Shown: positions 25,511 through 32,871 of the stretch, piece by piece
Layout: every line of letters begins with the position of its first letter
How positions within the stretch are numbered: the stretch's first letter is position 1
DNA from: Chitinophagaceae bacterium UBA2375
Lineage (GTDB): Bacteria > Bacteroidota > Bacteroidia > Chitinophagales > Chitinophagaceae
Reading direction: 5' to 3'
Length of the DNA stretch: 64,000 bases
Assembly: GCA_002343985.1 (NCBI GenBank)
Contig: DDTB01000001.1
Span: 62,001-126,000, forward strand
Notes under the pieces: generated by a model
Told to the model about the DNA's origin: nothing
What the model saw: only the letters and a program-made list of their open reading frames with translations
The model's database searches: none
Position numbers and translations under genes: made by a program

Positions 25511-26484
25511 GTTGTTTTCATCATTTTGACTCCCAGGATGAACAGGCTCCCGATGATTGCCGGCAACACCAGGTTGATCAGCCAAACGGCAAACATCGCT
25601 GCCTGGATTCCCAGCACATTATTGCTGAACATGCTCAGGATGGCCACGCCCGCTGTTGCCCGGACCGGCAACTCCGTAAATCCGATGGTTGGCGCCAGCA
25701 CCATGATCAAAAAAAACTGTGTCATGAGCAAAGCCGACAAACCCTCCGAAATACCTACGGCCATCACCTGCAGGATCAGTACGTACTGCAAAATAAAGAC
25801 CATATATCGTATTGCAGATAAAAATAACATTCTTAACAATTGTTTACGTGAAAAGCTGTCTGCCACGCTGATATATTTAACAAGGCCTTGTAATATCTGT
25901 ATCCGGCCCATCACGGTAACGAATAGATGCACTTTAAAATACAGCAGCAACAGGATCACGGAAGCCGCTACCGACAAAGCGAGGAAACCGGGATGCAGGA
26001 ACCAGGGCATTTCAGGCAATTGCTGAACGGCAGTGCTGTTGTACCGCAGGTAAATCAACCCAACAGTTCCGGCCAGCATGGTAATTGTTAACTGGCTGAT
26101 GCTCCCCAAAATGGTAAGGGGGATCGCTTTCAACCGGTTCTCTTCCTGCACAAACATGACGCGCCCTGCATATTCGCCGATGCGGTTTGGCGTGAGCATG
26201 GTGATGCTGCAACCCGCCAGCACAGAGCGGAACGCAAGTCCAAACCCGGGTTTTTCCAATGGGGAGAGTTGTAATTTCCATTTGACGGTTTCGATACCCC
26301 AGTTGAAAAACATCAGCATCAGCACGATCCAAAATGAAGCATAATGCCAGCTATCCTTCACCTGTTCCCAGCGATCTGGTAAATCAGGCTGGCGGATGAT
26401 CTGACGGTACAGGCTCCACGATAATACCAGGAAGAGCAAAGGGCCCAGGCCATAGTTGATGAATAATTTGATATTTTTGTTCAA
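25507..26484 (-). CDS. Flippase-like membrane protein (LPG synthase transmembrane domain family)
   Basis: A 325-aa inner-membrane protein with about eight hydrophobic helices, matching the lysylphosphatidylglycerol synthetase/glycosyltransferase transmembrane family: WGIETVKWKLQL near residue 65, SVLAGCSITMLTPNRIGEYAGRVMFVQEENRLKAIPLTILGSISQL, and TELPVRATAGVAIL near the C-terminus. Members lacking the synthase domain, like this one, are proposed lipid or polyisoprenoid-linked flippases. It starts 33 bp from divergent ruvC and its stop overlaps the DUF3108 start. Substrate unknown. Confidence 0.82.
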   Translation of the reverse strand: MNKNIKLFINYGLGPLLFLVLSWSLYRQIIRQPDLPDRWEQVKDSWHYASFWIVLMLMFFNWGIETVKWKLQLSPLEKPGFGLAFRSVLAGCSITMLTPNRIGEYAGRVMFVQEENRLKAIPLTILGSISQLTITMLAGTVGLIYLRYNSTAVQQLPEMPWFLHPGFLALSVAASVILLLLYFKVHLFVTVMGRIQILQGLVKYISVADSFSRKQLLRMLFLSAIRYMVFILQYVLILQVMAVGISEGLSALLMTQFFLIMVLAPTIGFTELPVRATAGVAILSMFSNNVLGIQAAMFAVWLINLVLPAIIGSLFILGVKMMKTT

Positions 26485-26517
26485 GACCCTCTTTTACCCA
26501 TAAATTTAGGCCGCCCT

Positions 26518-27105
26518 GTGCAAAAAGCTTCAAAAATCATTCTTGGCATTGATCCCGGTACATTATTGATGGGTTATGGTTTGATTGCCGTGCATGGTTC
26601 GGAACTGAAACTCCTGCACATGGATGTATTGAAACTTTCCTCCAAACTCGATAATTACCAGCGCCTCGAAAAAATCCATCATCGCATAGCGGAACTCATC
26701 CACACATACAAACCGCATGAATGCGCGGTAGAAGCGCCTTTTTTTGGAAAGAACGTACAAAGCATGTTGAAACTGGGCCGTGCGCAGGGCGTTGCCATCG
26801 CGGCTGCCATGCAGGCCGGGATCAGCGTTTGCGAATATGCGCCCAAAAAAGTGAAACAGTCTATCACCGGAAATGGAAACGCGGGCAAAGAGCAGGTGAT
26901 GAAAATGCTGCAGTCCCTTTTGCAGTTCAGGGATTCACCAAAATATTTTGATGCCACAGATGCGCTGGCAGTGGCAGTTTGCCATTATTTCCAGGGGCAT
27001 GCCATAACATCCGCTACCAGTCCCGCGAAAAAATCCGCACGCAAATCTGATAGCTGGACAGCTTTTGTTGCCCGCAATCCTTCGAGGGTCAGGAAGCCAT
27101 CATGA
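26518..27105 (+). CDS. ruvC: Holliday junction resolvase RuvC
   Basis: A 195-aa structure-specific endonuclease that cuts four-way junctions made by RuvAB branch migration. The acidic catalytic set is present: Asp12 (ILGIDPGT), Glu72 (CAVEAPFFGK), and Asp145 and Asp148 (YFDATDALAVAVCH). The C-terminal ~35 residues are a basic tail beyond the usual ~160-170 aa core. The start is GTG at 26518, the only plausible start before the conserved core. ruvA and ruvB are not adjacent. Its stop lies 10 bp from the convergent HIT gene, leaving no room for a terminator. Confidence 0.95.
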   Translation: MQKASKIILGIDPGTLLMGYGLIAVHGSELKLLHMDVLKLSSKLDNYQRLEKIHHRIAELIHTYKPHECAVEAPFFGKNVQSMLKLGRAQGVAIAAAMQAGISVCEYAPKKVKQSITGNGNAGKEQVMKMLQSLLQFRDSPKYFDATDALAVAVCHYFQGHAITSATSPAKKSARKSDSWTAFVARNPSRVRKPS

Positions 27106-27115
27106 GCCTGAATGG

Positions 27116-27508
27116 CTATGCCAAATTCGAGATGATTTTTTGTTGAATTTCCGCCAGCTCTTCTTTGCTAAGGCTGAGCTTGGGCCTGGTAAAATTCAGG
27201 TCGTTGGATGTGTTGATGGGGATGAGGTGCATGTGTGCATGCGGCACTTCGAGGCCGATCACGCTGATGCCGCAGCGGTTGCAGTCAAATGATTTTTCAA
27301 TGGCTTTGGCGATGGGCCTGGCAAATACCAGCATGCGCGACAGGTATTCGTCTGACAAGTCAAAAATTTTATCTGTTTCCGATTTAGGCACAACCAGCAC
27401 ATGGCCTTTCACTAAAGGAAAAATATCGAGGAAAGCGAAGAAATGTTCATCCTCTTTGATTTTGTATGAAGGGATTTCCCCTGAGATGATTTTTGAAAAT
27501 ATGCTCAT
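27116..27508 (-). CDS. HIT family nucleotide hydrolase/transferase
   Basis: A 130-aa histidine-triad protein with the active-site motif HAHMHL (His90, His92, His94) and the N-terminal CIFCKI-like opening reduced to SIFSKIISGEIPSYKI, so the usual zinc cysteines are absent. HIT enzymes of the Hint branch hydrolyse purine nucleoside phosphoramidates such as adenylated amines. It follows greA by 19 bp and is probably co-transcribed with it, a pairing often seen in Bacteroidota. The exact substrate is unknown. Confidence 0.92.
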   Translation of the reverse strand: MSIFSKIISGEIPSYKIKEDEHFFAFLDIFPLVKGHVLVVPKSETDKIFDLSDEYLSRMLVFARPIAKAIEKSFDCNRCGISVIGLEVPHAHMHLIPINTSNDLNFTRPKLSLSKEELAEIQQKIISNLA

Positions 27509-27527
27509 GGCAAAAAGTTGAAAGCTA

Positions 27528-28001
27528 TCAAACGGTGATATTATCGATCCTGAATGAGATTTTTCCGGCGGGCACGGTTACTTCCGCCACTTCACCCACC
27601 ACTTTACCTAAGAGGCCGCTGCCAATGGGTGAGGTTACAGAAATTTTTCCATCCTTCAGGCTGGCTTCTTTTTCTGAAACTATCTGGTAGGTAAACTGCT
27701 TTTTGGTGGCCATATTCGTGACCGTTACCTTGGTAAGTATACTTACCCTGCTTGCATCGATGCTGTCTTCATTTAAAATCCTCGCGGTAGCGATAACCCC
27801 TTCCAGGTATTTGATTTTTGCTTCCAGCAAACCCTGTGCTTCCTTGGCTGCATCGTATTCGGCGTTTTCTTTCAAGTCGCCTTTCTCACGGGCTTCCGCA
27901 ATGGCTTTACTGGCCGCAGGCCTGTCTACCGTTTTGAGTTGGTGCAGTTCCGCCTGCATTTTATCAAAGGTTTCCTGTGTGACGTAGTTTGTATCTGCCA
28001 T
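27528..28001 (-). CDS. greA: Transcription elongation factor GreA
   Basis: A 157-aa factor that rescues backtracked RNA polymerase by stimulating cleavage of the nascent transcript. The N-terminal coiled coil carries the acidic tip (REKGDLKENAEYDAAKEAQ, with Asp and Glu at the turn), and the C-terminal FKBP-like domain ends SPIGSGLLGKVVGEVAEVTVPAGKISFRIDNITV. The frame opens 10 codons earlier, but ATG 28001 (MADTNYVTQETFDKM) gives the standard GreA length. It sits just beyond the terminator of the dehydrogenase gene and is followed by the HIT gene. Confidence 0.97.
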   Translation of the reverse strand: MADTNYVTQETFDKMQAELHQLKTVDRPAASKAIAEAREKGDLKENAEYDAAKEAQGLLEAKIKYLEGVIATARILNEDSIDASRVSILTKVTVTNMATKKQFTYQIVSEKEASLKDGKISVTSPIGSGLLGKVVGEVAEVTVPAGKISFRIDNITV

Positions 28002-28028
28002 GCTTAGGTATTTTAAATAAAAAAAATA

Positions 28029-28055
28029 CAACGCTCCGGTTTACCCAAAGCGTTG
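28029..28055 (-). terminator. Intrinsic terminator of ridA-dehydrogenase
   Basis: CAACGCT and AGCGTTG form a 7-bp stem with a GC-rich loop. Leftward it is followed by TATTTTTTTTATTT. It lies 40 bp beyond the dehydrogenase stop. Confidence 0.8.
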
Positions 28056-28094
28056 CATGTATTGTTACAAAGATAGTGATTTCCTTAAAAATGG

Positions 28095-29012
28095 CTAAAA
28101 TCCCAGTTTTTCTAACAAAACTTTTGCCATGAGGTAAAATGATTCGTGGGAATAACCCGCGATATGAGGGGTCAGAATAACGGCAGGATGGTTCACCAGG
28201 AAATTAAACTGTGCCTTCTCCTTATCAGAAAAGGACTGGATTTTTTCATTTTCCAGTACATCAAGCCCGGCACCACGGATCATCCCGTGTTCAAGGGCAT
28301 GGATCAGGGCATCGGTATCCAGCACTTCGCCCCTCGATGTATTAAGTATCCAGGGCTTTTGTTCCAGCGATTCAAAAAATGGAAGTCCGGCCATATGCCT
28401 GGTATCTTCGGTCAGGGGCAGGTGGAAACTGACCACATCTGCGTACTTCGCGATATGTTCAGGATTGGCTTCATGTATATAGCCTTCACCAAAATCATGT
28501 TTGTATTTATCATAGGCCAGCACGGTGACCCCGAAAGAGGACAGTAACCTCGCGAACGCGCTGCCTGTATGGCCGTAACCGATGATGCCCACCGTTTTGC
28601 CCTTCAACCCAGTCCCCCTGTTTTCTTCCCGTTTCCAGATGCCGCGGCTCAATTCATTGGCCGATGCATGGATATGGTTCATCAGGGAAAGCAGAGTGCC
28701 GAGCGCATGTTCCGCAACGGCCTGGCAATTACCTTCCGGGCTGCTCACGCAATGAATCCCTTTTTGTTGAGCGAAGTCGGTATCAATCAGTTCCATCCCG
28801 CTACCGAGCCGGCCGATCCATTGCAGGCGTTCGGCTTTTTCCAATAATGGTTTATCGATACGAAGCCTTGTGGTTACAACCAGTCCGGTTACCTCATGGA
28901 TCATTTTCTCCAATTCCGCATAGCTGATATCGGGTAAATACCTGACATCAAGGCCACGTTGAACCAGTGTCTCGGGGAGGTATGGGTGCGCTTTGGCGGT
29001 TATGAGTATCAC
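28095..29012 (-). CDS. D-2-hydroxyacid dehydrogenase family protein
   Basis: A 305-aa NAD(P)-dependent oxidoreductase of the D-isomer 2-hydroxyacid dehydrogenase family, related to SerA but without a C-terminal ACT domain. The Rossmann motif is VGIIGYGHTGSAFA, and the catalytic triad positions appear in NTSRGEV (Arg), DVLENE (Glu) and TPHIAG (His). The N-terminal half starts ILITAKAHPYLPETLVQRG. It begins 8 bp after the ridA stop, so the two form one unit. The 2-keto/2-hydroxy acid handled is not predictable; RidA next door handles reactive enamines, so a shared amino-acid pathway is possible. Confidence 0.9.
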   Translation of the reverse strand: MILITAKAHPYLPETLVQRGLDVRYLPDISYAELEKMIHEVTGLVVTTRLRIDKPLLEKAERLQWIGRLGSGMELIDTDFAQQKGIHCVSSPEGNCQAVAEHALGTLLSLMNHIHASANELSRGIWKREENRGTGLKGKTVGIIGYGHTGSAFARLLSSFGVTVLAYDKYKHDFGEGYIHEANPEHIAKYADVVSFHLPLTEDTRHMAGLPFFESLEQKPWILNTSRGEVLDTDALIHALEHGMIRGAGLDVLENEKIQSFSDKEKAQFNFLVNHPAVILTPHIAGYSHESFYLMAKVLLEKLGF

Positions 29013-29019
29013 GGTACAA

Positions 29020-29400
29020 TTAAGGGATATATGCGATCATGCTGATTTCCACATTTACCTGGCGCGGCAGGCCTTTCACAGCCACGGTTTCCCTTGCCGG
29101 GAACTGGCTGCTGAAATATCGTCCATATATTTCATTGACCGTTGCGAAAAGCGACATATCGCTCAGGAAAATAGAAGTCTTCACAACATGATCAAAACCT
29201 GCGCCGGCTTCTGTTAAAATCGCCTGCAGGTTTTTCATCACCTGCTCCGTTTCTGCTTCGATACTCCCTTGCACCAATTCCTGTGTATCGGGGTTAAGGG
29301 CGATTTGACCGGAGACGAATAAAAATTGCCCGGCCCTTACTGCCTGGTTATACGGGCCAATGGGTGCCGGCGCCTGGTTGGTTTGTATGATCTGTTTCAT
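29020..29400 (-). CDS. ridA: RidA family reactive-intermediate deaminase
   Basis: A 126-aa member of the YjgF/YER057c/UK114 family. RidA hydrolyses 2-aminoacrylate and related enamines or imines formed by PLP enzymes, protecting them from damage; it is a trimer. Signature residues are visible: APAPIGPYNQAVRAGQFLFVSGQIALNP at the N-terminus and LPRQVNVEISMIAYIP at the C-terminus, with the substrate-binding Arg in LPRQV. It is first in a two-gene unit with the hydroxyacid dehydrogenase, with a perfect -7 box 18 bp upstream of the ATG. Confidence 0.95.
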   Translation of the reverse strand: MKQIIQTNQAPAPIGPYNQAVRAGQFLFVSGQIALNPDTQELVQGSIEAETEQVMKNLQAILTEAGAGFDHVVKTSIFLSDMSLFATVNEIYGRYFSSQFPARETVAVKGLPRQVNVEISMIAYIP

Positions 29401-29417
29401 GATTATTTATGTATGTG

Positions 29418-29449
29418 CAAATATATCTTTTATCAACCACCTATTTTTG
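29418..29449. promoter_or_regulatory. Back-to-back promoters in the ridA / 3HCDH gap
   Basis: Two perfect TAnnTTTG boxes lie within 32 bp: TATATTTG on the - strand (29418-29425) for ridA, and TATTTTTG on the + strand (29442-29449) for the dehydrogenase gene at 29465. The gap is only 64 bp, so the two core promoters must overlap. Confidence 0.55.
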
Positions 29450-29464
29450 CACAAAATCAGGGAT

Positions 29465-30079
29465 ATGAATGTATTGGTTTGGGGCGACGAAGCTCGTGTG
29501 GCTTCGATGCAAAAAGCGTTTCCGGAAGCCGTTTTTACCAAAGCGGATGAATGGGGGACATGGATGGCGGCGGATGGCGCCGACCTGTTGATCAACCTTG
29601 CAGACGATGCCCTAAGCCAGGATTACAGCAATTTGACATCACCCGCATTTTTACATGGCGTTAGCATAAAAAATATTGACCGTCCATTTCCAGGTATGGC
29701 ATTGCGCTTCAATGGCTGGGCCGGTTTCGCGGAGCGGAAGCTGTGGGAATGCGCGGGCAATATCAGTGATCAGCACAGGGAACTTGCTGAGCAAATGGGC
29801 GTGGAACTGATCCCTGTTCCTGATGAGCCGGGTTTGATTGCAGGAAGGGTTGTGGCGATGATCATCAATGAAGCGTACTTTGCTTTGGGTGAATCAGTCA
29901 GCAGCAAAGCTGATATTGACACAGCCATGAAACTCGGCACCAATTACCCATACGGGCCCTTTGAATGGGCGAACCTGATTGGCCCGGCGAGGGTACTTCA
30001 ACTCCTGAACGCATTAGCGTCTACCGATACCCGTTATACCCCATCACCCCAACTCATCCGCGAAGCGACAGCACCATGA
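29465..30079 (+). CDS. Truncated 3-hydroxyacyl-CoA dehydrogenase family protein
   Basis: A 204-aa protein whose second half is the 3-hydroxyacyl-CoA dehydrogenase C-terminal domain: PDEPGLIAGRVVAMIINEAYFALGESVSSKADIDTAMKLGTNYPYGPFEWANLIGPARV. The full enzyme has a ~180-residue NAD-binding domain in front; here only about 95 residues precede (MNVLVWGDEARVASMQKAF...), with no clear GxGxxG. Either the NAD site is highly reduced or the protein is not a dehydrogenase. The frame runs further upstream, but ATG 29465 lies 15 bp after a perfect -7 box. The stop overlaps the tsaB start (ATGA). Function unknown. Confidence 0.8.
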   Translation: MNVLVWGDEARVASMQKAFPEAVFTKADEWGTWMAADGADLLINLADDALSQDYSNLTSPAFLHGVSIKNIDRPFPGMALRFNGWAGFAERKLWECAGNISDQHRELAEQMGVELIPVPDEPGLIAGRVVAMIINEAYFALGESVSSKADIDTAMKLGTNYPYGPFEWANLIGPARVLQLLNALASTDTRYTPSPQLIREATAP

Positions 30080-30756
30080 GCCTGATACTCACGATTGATA
30101 CCGCATTATCAGAGGCATCTGTGGCATTGTCGCAGGATGGGCGATGCACTGCTGTGCACCTGAGCGAGAACCCATTTAAGCATGCTGAATTTGTGCATGT
30201 GGCGGTACAGGAATTGTGCAAACAAAAGGGCCTGCAATTGCAGGACATAGACGCAGTGGCAGTAACCGCCGGCCCCGGCTCATATACCGGCCTGAGGGTG
30301 GGAATGGCAAGCGCGAAAGGTTTCGCGTATGCCTTATCCAAGCCCCTGATTGCCATCAACACCCTGGAGGTCATGGCCTGCCGGGCTTTGCAAACATTGT
30401 CGCCGGCTCACCAGGAAATCAGGCTGTTTTGCCCTATGATTGATGCCAGGAGGATGGAAGTGTTTTGCGCTGTATACGACCGTAGTTTGAAAACCATACT
30501 AGAACCACATGCCCGGATCCTCGATAAAGACTCATTTAAGGAAGCATTGAAACGGGAACCCATCCTTTTTTTCGGCAGTGGGTCTGCCAAATGGAAGGAC
30601 CTGGAACAGGTGGGGCAAGAAAATTTTACAGAAATCGGACAATTGTACACGGCCTTATGCCAGTTATCCGCGCAACGATTCCAGGACAAAAACTTCAGCC
30701 ATCTCATTCATTCTGAACCCTTTTACGTGAAAGATTTCTACAACGGTGCACAATAA
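30076..30756 (+). CDS. tsaB: TsaB, tRNA threonylcarbamoyladenosine biosynthesis protein
   Basis: A 226-aa ASKHA-fold protein that works with TsaD and TsaE to install t6A37 on ANN-decoding tRNAs. Hallmarks are the N-terminal ILTIDTALSEASVAL and VTAGPGSYTGLRVGMASAKGFAYALSKPLIAINTLE. The C-terminal half is less conserved, as is usual. The frame opens 37 codons earlier, but those codons overlap the upstream gene; ATG 30076 overlaps its stop by 4 bp and matches the TsaB N-terminus. Coupling to a 3HCDH-like gene gives no obvious pathway link. Confidence 0.95.
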   Translation: MSLILTIDTALSEASVALSQDGRCTAVHLSENPFKHAEFVHVAVQELCKQKGLQLQDIDAVAVTAGPGSYTGLRVGMASAKGFAYALSKPLIAINTLEVMACRALQTLSPAHQEIRLFCPMIDARRMEVFCAVYDRSLKTILEPHARILDKDSFKEALKREPILFFGSGSAKWKDLEQVGQENFTEIGQLYTALCQLSAQRFQDKNFSHLIHSEPFYVKDFYNGAQ

Positions 30757-30801
30757 ATTCGCGAAAAAACAGTTATTAGATTTTAACAATACGTAAAAAG
30801 A

Positions 30802-30828
30802 TTGAATATTATACTGGTTGTATATTTG
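30802..30828 (+). promoter_or_regulatory. Promoter for the ArsR-type regulator
   Basis: TTG (30802-30804), 16 bp, then TATATTTG (30821-30828), a perfect -7 box. The ATG lies 45 bp downstream. Confidence 0.6.
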
Positions 30829-30873
30829 CAGTTGAAATTCATTGTTCAAGCACCTTAAACCTCATTAAATCCT

Positions 30874-31224
30874 ATGATTGTCGAAACACAGTCGGCAGAG
30901 CAAATCCTACCCTCTGCTAACGGTACGCAAGACGCCCTGAAGATTAATTTCCACAACCTGAAGAAAGCGGCCCTTGTGCTTCGCTCACTCAATCACAAGC
31001 TGCGTCAGCAAATCCTGGCCCTGATTGAAGCGGAAAAGAAGATCACCGTAACCGAAATTTATGTTCGCCTCAGGCTGGAACAATCTGTCGCTTCACAGCA
31101 CCTGGCCATTTTACGCCGGGCGGGCATCGTGAATACCCAACGGGACGGAAAATTCATTTACTACACAGTGAATTACAAGCGGGTTGAAGAAATCAACCAG
31201 TTTGTGGAACAATTGGTTTCCTAA
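30874..31224 (+). CDS. ArsR/SmtB-type winged-helix regulator lacking cysteines
   Basis: A 116-aa protein with an ArsR-type winged helix: LVLRSLNHKLRQQILALIEAEKKITVTEIYVRLRLEQSVASQHLAILRRAGIVNTQRDGKFIYYTVN, in which QSVASQHLAIL is the recognition helix. It contains no cysteine at all, so neither the ELCVCD metal site of ArsR nor the thiol pair of BigR/SqrR persulfide sensors is possible. A charged N-terminal extension of ~30 residues precedes the fold. It has its own promoter and terminator and stands directly before a persulfide-dioxygenase-like gene, so it may regulate that gene, but its signal must differ from the known cysteine-based sensors. Confidence 0.88.
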   Translation: MIVETQSAEQILPSANGTQDALKINFHNLKKAALVLRSLNHKLRQQILALIEAEKKITVTEIYVRLRLEQSVASQHLAILRRAGIVNTQRDGKFIYYTVNYKRVEEINQFVEQLVS

Positions 31225-31246
31225 TCGAATTGTACCGGTGTAGGAG

Positions 31247-31271
31247 AGCGGTTGATCATGCATCAACCGCT
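31247..31271 (+). terminator. Intrinsic terminator of the ArsR-type gene
   Basis: A perfect 10-bp stem AGCGGTTGAT / ATCAACCGCT with loop CATGC, followed by TTTTTT. Confidence 0.88.
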
Positions 31272-31323
31272 TTTTTTATGTATTATCTTTACGCTTTGGT
31301 CATAGCAGCACGGAATCATCAAA

Positions 31324-31441
31324 ATCATACATCATACATCACAAATCATACATCAAAATCATACATCATACATCATACATCATACATCACAAATCACACA
31401 TCATACATCACAAATCACACATCACAAATCATACATCACAA
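31324..31441 (+). repeat. Heptanucleotide tandem repeat in the 5' leader of the MBL-rhodanese gene
   Basis: Sixteen 7-bp units plus one 6-bp unit, built from three variants (ATCATAC, ATCACAA, ATCACAC), occupy 118 bp and end 3 bp before the ATG at 31445. The + strand has no G from 31314 to 31446. A -7-like TATCTTTA lies at 31284-31291, so the repeat would form an unstructured untranslated leader with no Shine-Dalgarno sequence. Slippage would change leader length in 7-nt steps. The function is unknown. Confidence 0.9.
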
Positions 31442-31444
31442 TCC

Positions 31445-32848
31445 ATGTTCATCAAACAATTATACACGCCCTGCCTCAGCGAAGCGGCATATTATATTGA
31501 AAGTGAAGGCGAAGCGGCCGTGATAGACCCGCTGCGCGATATAGACGCATACCTTCAACTGGCAGCGGAACGCGGCGCACGCATAAAGTATATTTTCGAA
31601 ACACATTTTCACGCCGATTTTGTCAGCGGCCATATCGACCTGTCGAATAGTACCGGCGCCCCTATCATTTATGGCCCCGGTGCAAATACCGAATACCAGG
31701 TTCAGAATGCCCAAGATGGTGACCAGTTTCAATTGGGGAAGGTCAGCCTCCATGTATTGCACACACCGGGCCATACGCTTGAGAGCACATGTTACCTCTT
31801 GAAAGATGAAACCGGAAAGGCTCATGCACTATTCACCGGTGATACGCTGTTTGTGGGCGATGTAGGCCGCCCCGACCTGAGCAGCGGGCAAATGAGTTCT
31901 GAAGAACTGGCTGGAATATTATACGAATCGCTCCAGGGAAAAATCCTTCCCCTTCCTGATGACGTAATCATTTACCCCGCACACGGCTCCGGCAGCAGTT
32001 GCGGAAAAAACCTCGGCCCCAACACCTACAGCACGCTTGGTGAGGAAAAGAAGAACAATTACGCGTTGCAGGCAACCGATAAAGAAAGTTTTGTGGCATC
32101 TGTTACCGGCGGACTGAAACCCGCGCCAAAATATTTCGCCATTAACGCGCGTATCAACCAGCGCGGCTATGAAAACATCAGCGAAGTAACCAAAAAAGGG
32201 ACACAACGGTTAAGTGTAGACGAATTTAAAGCAATGGCAAGCCAGGATGCCCTTATCCTCGATACACGCCCGGCCACTGTTTTTACACATGGTTTCATCC
32301 CCGGCAGCATTTCAATAGGCCTTGAAGGACGTTTCGCCGAATGGGCCGGCAGCCTCCTGCCATTTGATCAAACCATAATCCTGGTTACAGAACCCGGAAA
32401 AGAACTGGAGTCGGTGACAAGGTTATCGAGGGTTGGCTTTGATAAGATGGCGGGATGCCTTGACGGCGGTTTTGAGGCCTGGACCAAAGCCGGGTTGGGC
32501 ATTGATATGATCATTGATGTGGAAGCGGATGAACTGATCATGGATATCCCATTCGATGAAAACCTCGTGGTACTGGATGTACGCAGGGAAACGGAATTTG
32601 CCGATGGCCACCTCGAAGACGCCCGCCACCTCCCGCTGGAAGAAATGACTGACCTCGCCAAAATAGCGGACTTAGAAGAGCATCAGCAATTATATGTACA
32701 CTGCGCCGGCGGCTACCGCAGCGTCATTGCCGCCTCTCTCCTCAAAAGGCAGGGCATCCATAACCTCCGGAATGTGCTTGGGGGATGGAACAGCATCAAA
32801 CAACAGGAAAAAGCGAAAATCGTAAAAGAAGCCAGCGTATTGAATTAA
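31445..32848 (+). CDS. Metallo-beta-lactamase/double-rhodanese protein (persulfide dioxygenase-like)
   Basis: A 467-aa protein related to CstB and Blh: an N-terminal metallo-beta-lactamase domain (about 1-250) and two rhodanese domains. The metal motif reads THFHADF (53-59), with later HTPGHT, GDTLFVGDVGRPDL and PAHGSG, matching the mononuclear-iron ETHE1/CstB branch that oxidises persulfides to sulfite. The first rhodanese domain (about 255-350) has VTEPGKE where the catalytic loop should be and lacks the cysteine. The second has Cys420 (VHCAGGYRS) and looks active. A sulfide/persulfide detoxification role is likely. The repeat leader and nearby ArsR-type gene suggest unusual control. Confidence 0.9.
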   Translation: MFIKQLYTPCLSEAAYYIESEGEAAVIDPLRDIDAYLQLAAERGARIKYIFETHFHADFVSGHIDLSNSTGAPIIYGPGANTEYQVQNAQDGDQFQLGKVSLHVLHTPGHTLESTCYLLKDETGKAHALFTGDTLFVGDVGRPDLSSGQMSSEELAGILYESLQGKILPLPDDVIIYPAHGSGSSCGKNLGPNTYSTLGEEKKNNYALQATDKESFVASVTGGLKPAPKYFAINARINQRGYENISEVTKKGTQRLSVDEFKAMASQDALILDTRPATVFTHGFIPGSISIGLEGRFAEWAGSLLPFDQTIILVTEPGKELESVTRLSRVGFDKMAGCLDGGFEAWTKAGLGIDMIIDVEADELIMDIPFDENLVVLDVRRETEFADGHLEDARHLPLEEMTDLAKIADLEEHQQLYVHCAGGYRSVIAASLLKRQGIHNLRNVLGGWNSIKQQEKAKIVKEASVLN

Positions 32849-32871
32849 TCAAATTCGATTATACATTACCG

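Noticed and set aside
31324..31441. Repeat array resembling a CRISPR at first glance
   Set aside because: Units are 7 bp, contiguous and without unique spacers; no cas genes nearby. It is a simple tandem repeat.
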